Shown: piece by piece, positions 32,734 through 40,501 of the stretch
Layout of the letters: each line of letters starts with the position of its first letter
Numbering within the stretch: position 1 is the first letter of the stretch
Source: JARICQ01 sp964428475
GTDB taxonomy: Bacteria > Bacillota > Clostridia > Tissierellales > Tissierellaceae
Direction: 5' to 3'
NCBI GenBank assembly: GCA_964428475.1
Contig: CAYRYO010000011.1
Location: 1 to 44,629, forward strand
Length of the DNA stretch: 44,629 nt
Notes under the pieces: generated by a model
The model's input: only the letters and a program-made list of their open reading frames with translations
The model's database searches: none
Told to the model about the DNA's origin: nothing
Program-made: the position numbers and the translations under genes

Positions 32734-35361
32734 ATGAATAAATATGTTTATAGTTTCAAAGAAGGTAAAAAAGAAATGAAAAGTCTTTTAGGAGGTAAAG
32801 GTGCAAACTTAGCTGAAATGACTAATTTATCACTTCCAGTACCCCCAGGATTTACAATTACTACAGATGCTTGTAATAGATTTTATCAAGAAAATGAGAA
32901 GATGTGGCAGGAACTTCGTGAGGAGGTAAGAGAACATTTAAATGATCTAGAAAAGAAACTTGGCAAGACATTTTCAGATGAAGAAAATCCACTTCTTGTT
33001 TCAGTGCGTTCAGGAGCAGTTACTTCTATGCCAGGTATGATGGATACTATACTTAATCTTGGATTAAATGATATATCTGTAAAAGGGCTTGCAAAGTCAA
33101 CTGGAAATGAAAGATTTGCCTATGATAGTTATAGAAGATTTATTCAGATGTTTTCTGATGTTGCAATGGAAATACCAAAGGTAAGATTTGACAGCATACT
33201 GGAAGATATGAAAGAAGAAAAAGGTGTAGAACTAGATACTGATTTAACAGCAGAAGATTTAAAAGTATTGGTAGAGAAGTTTAAAAAGGTATACTTAGAT
33301 GAAATGGACAGTGAATTTCCACAAGAGCCAGTAATTCAACTTGAACTTGCAATAGAGGCAGTTTTTAAATCATGGAACAATCCAAGGGCTAGAATTTATA
33401 GAAAAATAAACAATATACCACATAATCTTGGAACGGCAGTAAATGTTCAGTCTATGGTATTTGGCAATATGGGAGATACTTCAGGCACAGGAGTTGCATT
33501 TACTAGAAATCCTGCTACTGGAGAAAACAAACTGTTTGGGGAATATCTGATAAATGCTCAAGGAGAAGACGTAGTAGCAGGCATAAGAACGCCACAAGAA
33601 ATTTCTCATTTAAAAGAGATTATGCCTGATGTATTTGAGGAATTCAAACAGATAACACATAAATTAGAAGAGCATTATAAAGATATGCAAGATATTGAAT
33701 TTACAATAGAAAATAAAAAACTATATATGCTACAAACTAGAAATGGAAAGAGAACTGCTCAAGCAGCTATAACTGTAGCAGTTGATTTGGTAAATGAGGG
33801 TATAATAGATAAAGATGAAGCTATTCTAAGAATAGAACCAGGCTCACTAGACCAACTTCTTCATCCAACATTTGAACAAAAAGCTATAGAAGAAGCAGAA
33901 ATCGTTGCAAAAGGACTCGCGGCATCTCCTGGAGCAGCATCTGGTAAGATATACTTCAATGCAGGGGACGTAGTAGTTGCAAAGGCTAAAGGCGAAAAAT
34001 GCATATTGGTAAGACAGGAAACTTCACCAGAAGATATAGAAGGTATGGTATCTGCAGAAGGAATACTTACATCGCGTGGTGGTATGACATCTCATGCTGC
34101 AGTAGTTGCAAGAGGCATGGGAAAATGTTGTGTAGCTGGATGCAGTGAAGTGAGAGTAAGTGAAGATCGAAAAGAAATGAAATCAGAAAACTTGCTTTTA
34201 AAAGAAGGAGATTATATATCACTAGATGGAAGCACAGGTATAGTATACAAAGGTCTAATCAATAAAGTTCAACCTGAGCTTAGCGGAAACTTTGGAGAAT
34301 TTATGAGCTGGGTAGATGCAGCTAGAACTATGGGAGTAAGGACAAATGCAGATACTCCAAGAGACGCAATACAGGCACTTAAGTTTGGAGCTGAAGGAAT
34401 AGGACTTTGTAGAACTGAGCATATGTTCTTTGATGAAGTAAGGATTCCATCTGTAAGGAAAATGATTCTTTCAAATACAGTAGAAGAAAGAAAGAGAGCT
34501 TTAGATGAGATTTTACCTTTCCAAAGACAAGATTTCTTTGATCTTTATGAGGCAATGGGAGAAAGACCAGTTACTGTAAGACTCTTAGATCCACCGCTAC
34601 ATGAATTTCTTCCTACTAAAAAGGAAGATATAGTAAGCCTTGCTAAATCAATGAATATAGACTATGAGACACTTGAAGATAGAATAGAAGGTTTGCAAGA
34701 AGTAAATCCAATGCTTGGACATAGAGGATGTAGGCTTGCTGTAACTTATCCAGAGATGTATAGAATGCAAGTTAGGGCGATTATTGAAGCAGCTATTGAT
34801 GTAAAGGAAAAGGGATTTGAAGCGATTAAACCTGAGATAATGATACCACTTATAGGCCATGTAGAAGAACTGAAATACGTCAAGCATCAAGTATTAGAAG
34901 AAATAGAAATGGTATTTAAAGAAAGAAAAAATACAGTTAAATACATGATAGGAACTATGATAGAAATACCAAGAGCGTGTATTACAGCAGATGAAATAGC
35001 AGTAGAAGCAGAGTTCTTTAGCTTTGGTACAAATGACCTTACTCAAATGGGCTTTGGATTTTCAAGAGATGACGCAGGCAAATTCTTAGATGAATATGTA
35101 AACAAGGACATCTTAGAAAGAGATCCATTCCAAGCTATAGACAAAAAAGGCGTTGGAAGATTTATGGAAATAGCAGTTGAAGGTGGTAAATCTACAAGAC
35201 CAAATATCAAATTAGGTATATGCGGAGAACACGGCGGAGAGCCAAGCTCAGTAGAATTTTGCCACAATATAGGACTAGACTATGTATCATGCTCACCATT
35301 CAGAGTACCAATAGCAAAACTTGCAGCAGCACAAGCAAAGATAAAAGAAGATAGAAGATAA
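32734..35361 (+). CDS. ppdK: Pyruvate, phosphate dikinase
   Basis: An 875-residue PPDK (usual length about 874), interconverting pyruvate, ATP and phosphate with PEP, AMP and PPi; anaerobes use it in glycolysis or gluconeogenesis. Domains in order: nucleotide-binding domain (about 1-340, with KGANLAEMTNLSLPVPPGFTI and SVRSGAVTSMPGMMDT), swivelling phospho-His domain with GGMTSHAAVVARGMG (His454, preceded by the target Thr452 of the regulator) and the C-terminal PEP/pyruvate barrel (about 530-875) with GLCRTEHMF, GTNDLTQ and CGEHGG (Cys830, catalytic acid). The start at 32734 follows GGAGAA; the frame is open 18 bases upstream. Confidence 0.97.
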   Translation: MNKYVYSFKEGKKEMKSLLGGKGANLAEMTNLSLPVPPGFTITTDACNRFYQENEKMWQELREEVREHLNDLEKKLGKTFSDEENPLLVSVRSGAVTSMPGMMDTILNLGLNDISVKGLAKSTGNERFAYDSYRRFIQMFSDVAMEIPKVRFDSILEDMKEEKGVELDTDLTAEDLKVLVEKFKKVYLDEMDSEFPQEPVIQLELAIEAVFKSWNNPRARIYRKINNIPHNLGTAVNVQSMVFGNMGDTSGTGVAFTRNPATGENKLFGEYLINAQGEDVVAGIRTPQEISHLKEIMPDVFEEFKQITHKLEEHYKDMQDIEFTIENKKLYMLQTRNGKRTAQAAITVAVDLVNEGIIDKDEAILRIEPGSLDQLLHPTFEQKAIEEAEIVAKGLAASPGAASGKIYFNAGDVVVAKAKGEKCILVRQETSPEDIEGMVSAEGILTSRGGMTSHAAVVARGMGKCCVAGCSEVRVSEDRKEMKSENLLLKEGDYISLDGSTGIVYKGLINKVQPELSGNFGEFMSWVDAARTMGVRTNADTPRDAIQALKFGAEGIGLCRTEHMFFDEVRIPSVRKMILSNTVEERKRALDEILPFQRQDFFDLYEAMGERPVTVRLLDPPLHEFLPTKKEDIVSLAKSMNIDYETLEDRIEGLQEVNPMLGHRGCRLAVTYPEMYRMQVRAIIEAAIDVKEKGFEAIKPEIMIPLIGHVEELKYVKHQVLEEIEMVFKERKNTVKYMIGTMIEIPRACITADEIAVEAEFFSFGTNDLTQMGFGFSRDDAGKFLDEYVNKDILERDPFQAIDKKGVGRFMEIAVEGGKSTRPNIKLGICGEHGGEPSSVEFCHNIGLDYVSCSPFRVPIAKLAAAQAKIKEDRR

Positions 35362-35369
35362 ATATAGGG

Positions 35370-35404
35370 ACACAGGGACAGCTAGGTCGTCCCTGTGTTT
35401 TTTT
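35370..35404 (+). terminator. Terminator after ppdK
   Basis: ACACAGGGAC (35370-35379) pairs with GTCCCTGTGT (35389-35398), a 10-bp stem followed by T's. The stem lies between ppdK and the convergent epimerase gene. Confidence 0.85.
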
Positions 35405-35407
35405 AAA

Positions 35408-36238
35408 TCATATATATACAATTCCCTCAGATATGATTTCAACTTCACCGTTCAAATGTAGGCTATTTATATTACCATCTTCAAAAGCTACTGTGACCTC
35501 TAGTTTACCACCAGGCTGAGTTACAAATTCATCTACAGGTTTCTTAGAGATAAAAGCCTGAGCGCAACCAAAGGCACAGGTACCCGATGCACAAGATCTT
35601 TCCCAAAACAAGCTATCTGTAGCCCTTACATATACCAAGGGTTCCATGAATTTGTTATCGTAATCATAGTACATGATGCCAAAGGCCTCATAATCTTCAT
35701 CATTCATGGTTTTTTTGACAATTTCGTAAAACAGGGTCTTATCATCTAGTTTATCCTTATCTACGATAAAGTGACTTATGCCAGGAAGGTCTACCCTTAT
35801 GGTTTTTACGATACAGTCATTATATGGCACTTCTATTTCTTTTATAGAAAGAGCTAGGGGCATTTCTATTTCTGAAAGGTAGGCATTTGTCCCCTGCAAT
35901 TTTTCTACCTTGCAATTTATGATATCCTTTATACCAGAGACTTCTAAAGGTACGATAAAGTTATCACCAGATTTAACAATTTGAGGATAATCACTGTGGA
36001 CCATAAAGGCTGCCAAAGATCTAGTAGCATTTCCACAAAATTCGCCACCCATCATTTGAAGTCTAATTGAAGATGAATCATTTGTAGAAGCCTCTACAAA
36101 GCCTACTTGTTCAGCATGGATATTAGAATAATCCATGAGTTTGTTGGATATATTTATATGCTCTTTTCTAGGGATTTGATCTAAGACAAAGATAGTCATG
36201 TTTTCTACTGGATTTACCTTTACATAATGAAGTTTCAT
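35408..36238 (-). CDS. DapF-fold amino acid epimerase/racemase (CntK-like rather than true DapF)
   Basis: A 276-residue protein with the two-domain diaminopimelate epimerase fold. Both catalytic Cys are present, in GGEFCGNATRSLA (about residue 68) and ERSCASGTCAFGCAQ (about 213), so it should be a PLP-independent racemase. The surrounding residues differ from DapF, which has MCGNGIR and a conserved ERGxGxT segment before the second Cys; here these resemble the histidine racemase CntK of staphylopine synthesis and related orphan racemases. No nicotianamine-synthase-like gene is adjacent. The substrate is therefore open. The start is ATG 36238 after AAAGGAGTGA; a TTG just before it is rejected. 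Confidence 0.75.
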   Translation of the reverse strand: MKLHYVKVNPVENMTIFVLDQIPRKEHINISNKLMDYSNIHAEQVGFVEASTNDSSSIRLQMMGGEFCGNATRSLAAFMVHSDYPQIVKSGDNFIVPLEVSGIKDIINCKVEKLQGTNAYLSEIEMPLALSIKEIEVPYNDCIVKTIRVDLPGISHFIVDKDKLDDKTLFYEIVKKTMNDEDYEAFGIMYYDYDNKFMEPLVYVRATDSLFWERSCASGTCAFGCAQAFISKKPVDEFVTQPGGKLEVTVAFEDGNINSLHLNGEVEIISEGIVYI

Positions 36239-36304
36239 CAAATCACTCCTTTATAGATTTACTTTAATTATAACATATAGGGAGCAGCTAGATACTCGTA
36301 CCTT

Positions 36305-36345
36305 AAATAAAAAAACAGCCTAGCAAAATTCACTAGACTGTTTTT
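36305..36345 (-). terminator. Terminator of the ORP/MinD operon
   Basis: On the minus strand AAAAACAG (36345-36338) pairs with CTGTTTTT (36318-36311), extended inward by CTAG/CTAG after one mismatch, followed by TTATTTAAGG. It follows the last gene of the seven-gene operon. Confidence 0.75.
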
Positions 36346-36368
36346 CATCTATTTTTGAGGTCATAGAT

Positions 36369-36707
36369 TTAATGATCGTGATCGTGGCATACTGAGCCAG
36401 TTGATTTTAATTCGCCTTTAAGATAAGCTTCTGTAGCTGTTTTTGCATCGCCACTTGCGCCTATTATTACTTCAATATTGTGTTCATTGAAGATATTAAC
36501 AGCAGCTCCACCCATACCTCCAGATATAATGGTGTTTACTCCATTATCATTTAAGAAATTAGGCAAAAATCCAGGTTTATGTCCAGGGTTTGCTACGGAT
36601 TCTTCTTTAACTATCTTTCCATTTTCTGTTTCAAAGATTTCAAATGTTTCACAATGTCCAAAATGACCAGTTACTTGTCCCTTATCACTAGCTACTGCTA
36701 TTTTCAT
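36369..36707 (-). CDS. NifX/ORP-type dinitrogenase iron-molybdenum cofactor family protein with His-rich tail
   Basis: A 112-residue protein of the NifX/NafY/NifB-C fold, which binds metal-sulfur clusters. Seen: MKIAVASDKGQVTGHFGHCETFEIFE (strand-loop with His-Phe-Gly-His-Cys, about residues 14-19) and GVNTIISGGMGGAAVNIFNEHNIEVIIG (about 55-82). The C-terminus ends in SVCHDHDH, a likely metal-binding tail. It is the last gene of the operon, 5 bases after NBP35. The start is ATG 36707; a GTG at 36716 overlaps the ribosome binding site. Confidence 0.85.
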   Translation of the reverse strand: MKIAVASDKGQVTGHFGHCETFEIFETENGKIVKEESVANPGHKPGFLPNFLNDNGVNTIISGGMGGAAVNIFNEHNIEVIIGASGDAKTATEAYLKGELKSTGSVCHDHDH

Positions 36708-36712
36708 ATTTA

Positions 36713-37549
36713 TCACTCCATTTTCAAATTTTCAAGCTTGTTTGATATATTTTGTAAAAGGTTTAGATTTAATAATTCCACCTGTCCGAGATCGCATGAT
36801 TTTGATATGGCAGGGTCTATAGGAAGTTTGTCAAAAGTATCTATATTATGATTTTTGGCTACTTCTTCTATATTGCTATTTCCAAATACACTGTATTCTT
36901 TATCACAATCTGGACATTTAAAGTAAGACATATTCTCAACTATCCCCAGAATAGGTATATTCATCATCCTAGCCATCTTGACAGCTTTTGAAACTATCAT
37001 AGAGACAAGTTCTTGAGGTGATGTAACTATTATGATGCCATCTACTGGAAGACTTTGAAATACTGTTAATGGAACATCTCCAGTTCCAGGAGGCATATCT
37101 ATAAACATATAATCTACATCTTTCCATATTACATCTGTATAAAATTGTTTTACAGTTCCCGCAATGATTGGACCTCTCCAAACCACTGGATCTGTATCAT
37201 TTTCAAGTAGTAGATTTATTGACATAATATCTATGCCGGTTTGACTTTTAACTGGAAACATTCCAGCCTTTGTAGCCCTTGCCTTGTCTTTTATACCAAA
37301 TCCCTTGGGTATAGATGGTCCAGTTACATCTGCATCTAGTATTGCTGAATTATATCCTCTTCTATTCATCTCAACTGCAAGCATAGAAGTAACCAAGGAC
37401 TTACCAACTCCGCCTTTTCCACTTACTACACCTATTATTTTTTTAATATTACTAAGTTCATGAGCCTTCTCAGAGAAATCAAATTCCTCTTTTCTATCTC
37501 CACAATCTTCAGCACACTGTGAACAATTGTCATTACAAGTTTCAGCCAT
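36713..37549 (-). CDS. Mrp/NBP35-type Fe-S cluster carrier ATPase
   Basis: A 278-residue P-loop protein. The N-terminus has four Cys, CNDNCSQCAEDC (residues 4-15), as in NBP35 for a [4Fe-4S] cluster; then the deviant Walker A SGKGGVGKS (about 43-51), DADVTGPSIP (about 73-82), MFIDMPPGTGDVPLTVFQS (about 146-164) and a second Cys pair FKCPDCDKEYSVFG (about 211-224), which lets dimers share a bridging cluster. It probably loads Fe-S or Mo clusters on a client, perhaps the NifX/ORP-type proteins on either side of the ATPase block. Confidence 0.92.
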   Translation of the reverse strand: MAETCNDNCSQCAEDCGDRKEEFDFSEKAHELSNIKKIIGVVSGKGGVGKSLVTSMLAVEMNRRGYNSAILDADVTGPSIPKGFGIKDKARATKAGMFPVKSQTGIDIMSINLLLENDTDPVVWRGPIIAGTVKQFYTDVIWKDVDYMFIDMPPGTGDVPLTVFQSLPVDGIIIVTSPQELVSMIVSKAVKMARMMNIPILGIVENMSYFKCPDCDKEYSVFGNSNIEEVAKNHNIDTFDKLPIDPAISKSCDLGQVELLNLNLLQNISNKLENLKME

Positions 37550-37568
37550 CGAGCATCTCTCCTATATG

Positions 37569-38435
37569 TTATTTAAGTAAATTCATAGTATTTTTATATA
37601 CATCTTTGGTCTTTTCTCCAGAGACACAGTCAATATCTACTATTGTAAGACCTTTATTTACAGCCCTAATAGCTTCTGAGTCAAAGGGTATCTTTCCAAC
37701 AAAAGGAAGATTCATTTCACTACATAGCTTTTCAATTGCTTCTGTATTTGCAATATTTACATCGTATTTATTTACACAAACTGCTACTGGTGTTTTAAAA
37801 TGGTCTGCAGTTTTTATCACTCTTTCAAGATCGCTAATGCCAGATACTGAAGGCTCAGCTACTATCAAAACCATATCGACACCAGTTATAGAAGCAATTA
37901 CAGGACATCCTATACCAGGGGAACCATCTATAATGGCTATATCTGATTCTACATCGTTTAACTTCATTCTATTTTTAACTTCTGTGACTAAAAGACCTGA
38001 GTTTCCACTCCCCATTCTAAGTTTAGCCGTAGAAAACACACTTTTATCTGCATAAAGCATCAAATCCCCTACTATAGCAGCTTGCATTTCTATTGCATCT
38101 GCAGGGCAAACAAATTGACATACAGAACAACCTTCGCAGGCAAAAGGATCTACTATAAATTTATCTTCATTTTTATTATAATATACTGCATCAAAATTGC
38201 AATGTTCTTCACATAATCCACATTTAGTACATTTATCTTGGAATATATGAGCTTTATCTAGCCCATAAAAATCATCTCTTTGCGGAACTTGATCTCTATC
38301 CATGACTAAATGTAAATTTGGAGCATCTACATCACAATCTGCAAATCTTTTGGCTTGTGATAATTTAATAAATGCACTGGCAATTGTAGTCTTTCCAGTT
38401 CCACCTTTTCCACTAAGGATTAATAATTGCTTCAT
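37569..38435 (-). CDS. MinD-superfamily P-loop ATPase with inserted ferredoxin domain (copy 1)
   Basis: A 288-residue ATPase: Walker A SGKGGTGKTT (about residues 8-17), CDVDAPNLHLV (about 34), then an inserted 2[4Fe-4S] ferredoxin-like segment, CTKCGLCEEHCNF (about 70-82) and CEGCSVCQFVCPADAI (about 99-114), then DGSPGIGCPVIASITG (about 171-186). It is a paralogue of the next gene and overlaps it by 4 bases, a pairing also found in the Desulfovibrio orp operon. Likely a redox-linked ATPase in metal-cluster assembly or a cell-division-linked complex; biochemical role unproven. Confidence 0.88.
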   Translation of the reverse strand: MKQLLILSGKGGTGKTTIASAFIKLSQAKRFADCDVDAPNLHLVMDRDQVPQRDDFYGLDKAHIFQDKCTKCGLCEEHCNFDAVYYNKNEDKFIVDPFACEGCSVCQFVCPADAIEMQAAIVGDLMLYADKSVFSTAKLRMGSGNSGLLVTEVKNRMKLNDVESDIAIIDGSPGIGCPVIASITGVDMVLIVAEPSVSGISDLERVIKTADHFKTPVAVCVNKYDVNIANTEAIEKLCSEMNLPFVGKIPFDSEAIRAVNKGLTIVDIDCVSGEKTKDVYKNTMNLLK

Positions 38436-39268
38436 TTTGAAACCTCCTTAGTAATAGTATTTAATAAATCCGTAAATAGTTCTTTATATTTATCGTCTTC
38501 TCTAGAAACTATAAGTGAATTTGAATTCATTGTTCCTAGATTGGTATCATATGGAATATCTAGAAGGATGGCAATACCATTTTCCATACAAAAATCTCTC
38601 GCGGGATTTTCTCCTTCTACAGTCTTGTTAAGCACAACTCCAAATGGTTTCTTAAATAGAGTTACAAGTTCATATACCATACTTAAATTATGCACACCAA
38701 ATAATGTTGGTTCAGCAACTAAAACACAATAATCTGCATCTTTTATGCTATCCATTACAATACAAGCACTGCCTGGTGGACAATCTATTACACTTGTATT
38801 TTGACTATGTTCTATATTTTTCAAAAGGCTTTCTATTATTGGAGTCCCTGCTGGTTCTCCTGGTTTAAGCATGCCAGAAAACACATTAACATTTATGCTA
38901 ATTCCCTTTTCTATGTCCCCTATGGTTTTATCCTGTTTTGTTATAGCGTTCTCTGGACATACCAACATACAGCCTCCACATGAGTGGCAAATATCTTCAA
39001 AGACTAGAAGTTTTTTTGTATAGGCTAAGGCATTGAATTTACAAAATTCAACGCACTTTTTACAGCCTATACATTTATCATGGTCTACGAGGGGGATTTC
39101 GCTGGTTACTATTTCATTTTTAATATATTCTGGTTTAAAAAATAGATGACCGTTGGGTTCTTCTACATCACAGTCGACATAGTTTGCGCCACCAGCGACT
39201 GATGCTAAGTTTACAGAAACAAGCGTCTTTCCAGTTCCACCCTTTCCACTTAGTACAGCTATTTTCAT
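38432..39268 (-). CDS. MinD-superfamily P-loop ATPase with inserted ferredoxin domain (copy 2)
   Basis: A 278-residue paralogue of the previous ATPase: MKIAVLSGKGGTGKTLVSVNLA (Walker A, about residues 7-16), CDVEEPNGHLF, ferredoxin Cys sets CIGCKKCVEFCKF (about 63-75) and CHSCGGCMLVCPENAI (about 91-106), and DCPPGSACIVMDSI (about 165). Length and Cys spacing are regular. The start is ATG 39268 after GGAGGAAA; the frame is open 11 codons upstream into the end of the NifX/ORP-like gene, where the ribosome binding site lies. Confidence 0.88.
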   Translation of the reverse strand: MKIAVLSGKGGTGKTLVSVNLASVAGGANYVDCDVEEPNGHLFFKPEYIKNEIVTSEIPLVDHDKCIGCKKCVEFCKFNALAYTKKLLVFEDICHSCGGCMLVCPENAITKQDKTIGDIEKGISINVNVFSGMLKPGEPAGTPIIESLLKNIEHSQNTSVIDCPPGSACIVMDSIKDADYCVLVAEPTLFGVHNLSMVYELVTLFKKPFGVVLNKTVEGENPARDFCMENGIAILLDIPYDTNLGTMNSNSLIVSREDDKYKELFTDLLNTITKEVSK

Positions 39269-39269
39269 T

Positions 39270-39638
39270 CTAGTTTCCTCCAGGTCCATGAAAGCCTTCA
39301 TGTATGTTATTTAATGGAGATAAACTTCCACTGTTAAGTTTATCCAGATTTTCTTTTAATGAAGTACCTTCTGAAGCGTAAATTTCGATACCTGCACCAT
39401 TTATTACATCAAAAGCATTTTGTCCAAGTCTAGGAGATATAATAGCATTTACCTTATTGTCTACTAGGACTTGAGCTGCTTTTATACCTGCTCCACCTTG
39501 AGCGTTCATTGCATCATTATTGATAAATAAAGGTTTTTCATCCTCTGTGTTCCATATAAGAAAAAATTCTGTACGTCCAAAGTGGCTACTTACATTGGCC
39601 TCCATTGTACTTTTATCTACTGGTATTCCAATTATCAT
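39270..39638 (-). CDS. NifX/ORP-type protein (orange-protein-like)
   Basis: A 122-residue dinitrogenase Fe-Mo cofactor family protein: MIIGIPVDKSTMEANVSSHFGRTEFFLIW (H-F-G-R loop at about residues 19-22) and GAGIKAAQVLVDNKVNAIISPRLGQNAFDVINGAGIEIY (about 49-87). The tail is Gly/His-rich (NNIHEGFHGPGGN). In Desulfovibrio a protein of this family (ORP) encoded beside two MinD-like ATPases holds a Mo-Cu-S cluster. Here the order is the same, making an ORP-type role likely; the metal cannot be told. The gene ends one base before the next start. Confidence 0.82.
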   Translation of the reverse strand: MIIGIPVDKSTMEANVSSHFGRTEFFLIWNTEDEKPLFINNDAMNAQGGAGIKAAQVLVDNKVNAIISPRLGQNAFDVINGAGIEIYASEGTSLKENLDKLNSGSLSPLNNIHEGFHGPGGN

Positions 39639-39654
39639 ATCTTACCTCCAAGTT

Positions 39655-40014
39655 TTATTTATTATCTCTAGCCCATCTATTTCTATGACACCTTCCACAA
39701 CCCTCAGGCTGATCTCTATTTTTACAGAGTTTGTAATTTCCGCCCTCTATATTCAACATATTGGCATTAACTAGAAAATCCGCTAATTTTTTTCTTGCCT
39801 CAACATATATTCTTTGTACTGTTGCCCTTGCTACATTCATTGTCTCAGCACATTCTTCTTGTGTTAATCCTTCTAAATCAATAAGACGTATAGTCTCATA
39901 CTCTTCTACAGTCATAGAAATAATATCCACATTCTTTTCGCAATTTCCTATAGGGCCAAATTGATCATTTAAAGGTAAATTGCATACTCGCCGAAGCTTC
40001 ATAGGTCTTGCCAA
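39655..40014 (-). CDS. DUF134 DNA-binding regulator
   Basis: A 119-residue protein of the DUF134 family: N-terminal MARPMKLRRVCNLPLNDQFGPIG and a sigma-4-like helix-turn-helix (about residues 35-85: VEEYETIRLIDLEGLTQEECAETMNVARATVQRIYVEARKKLADFL). The C-terminus has Cys-rich CKNRDQPEGCGRCHRNRW (about 97-114), which could bind metal or an Fe-S cluster and act as the sensor. It is the obvious candidate for the regulator of this operon and may bind the inverted repeat at 40378-40420. The start is TTG 40014 after AGGAGTGA. Confidence 0.85.
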   Translation of the reverse strand: MARPMKLRRVCNLPLNDQFGPIGNCEKNVDIISMTVEEYETIRLIDLEGLTQEECAETMNVARATVQRIYVEARKKLADFLVNANMLNIEGGNYKLCKNRDQPEGCGRCHRNRWARDNK

Positions 40015-40049
40015 TATATCACTCCTTTACAATAGTTTAGATGAATAGA

Positions 40050-40352
40050 TTAATCTTTTCTTAATTGACTATTAATCCTATTAAGTCTTTCTTCTAATAT
40101 TGTTTTTTCATCTTCAAGTGAAATATTAGAATCAAATAGATACTCTGCATCTTCTATAGAGTATCGACCTAATCCACGTCTTCCTATACCTCTGCCAATT
40201 CCAGGTCTTCTTCTAGCTATGCCTCTTCCCATGCCTAGTCCCATACCTCTACCATAATAAGGTCTTTCAGATATATCAGCTGCACAATATCCCATACCTT
40301 TTCCAGTCATTGGGCCAGTTCCTCTAGGTCCATTTCCATCAAATCCAGCCAT
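40050..40352 (-). CDS. DUF5320 small Gly/Arg-rich protein
   Basis: A 100-residue protein with a repeated Gly-Arg low-complexity core (about residues 28-62, GRGMGLGMGRGIARRRPGIGRGIGRRGLGR) and an N-terminus MAGFDGNGPRGTGPMTGKGMGYC typical of DUF5320 proteins, which accompany NifX/ORP-type genes. The C-terminal third is a short coiled-coil-like helix (LEDEKTILEERLNRINSQLRK). Function is unknown. It is the first gene of the operon and is preceded by GGAGAG at the right spacing. Confidence 0.82.
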   Translation of the reverse strand: MAGFDGNGPRGTGPMTGKGMGYCAADISERPYYGRGMGLGMGRGIARRRPGIGRGIGRRGLGRYSIEDAEYLFDSNISLEDEKTILEERLNRINSQLRKD

Positions 40353-40377
40353 TTTTCATCTCTCCTTTCATTTTGAG

Positions 40378-40424
40378 CATATGCCCTATATACTAAGTAT
40401 AGTTAAGTTATGGGCATATGTCAA
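40378..40424 (-). promoter_or_regulatory. ORP operon promoter flanked by a long inverted repeat
   Basis: On the minus strand: -35 TTGACA (40424-40419), exactly 17 bases, -10 TATACT (40401-40396). CATATGCCC (coding strand, 40420-40412) touches the -35 box, and its partner GGGCATATG (40386-40378) lies just past the -10 box, 25 bases apart. A second perfect dyad TATACT-A-AGTATA (40389-40401) covers the -10 box. This is a strong candidate operator, most simply for the DUF134 protein. Confidence 0.65.
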
Positions 40425-40501
40425 CAACTATTTTAAAAATACTTTATTTTATACTATTATTGTATAAAGGGATTTGGTATAGTGTATATGAGGTGAATTT
40501 G

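Noticed and set aside
40060..40352. DUF5320 gene as a sequence repeat or collagen-like element
   Set aside because: The Gly-Arg pattern is a normal feature of this family, and the flanking N- and C-terminal parts, ribosome binding site and operon position support a gene.
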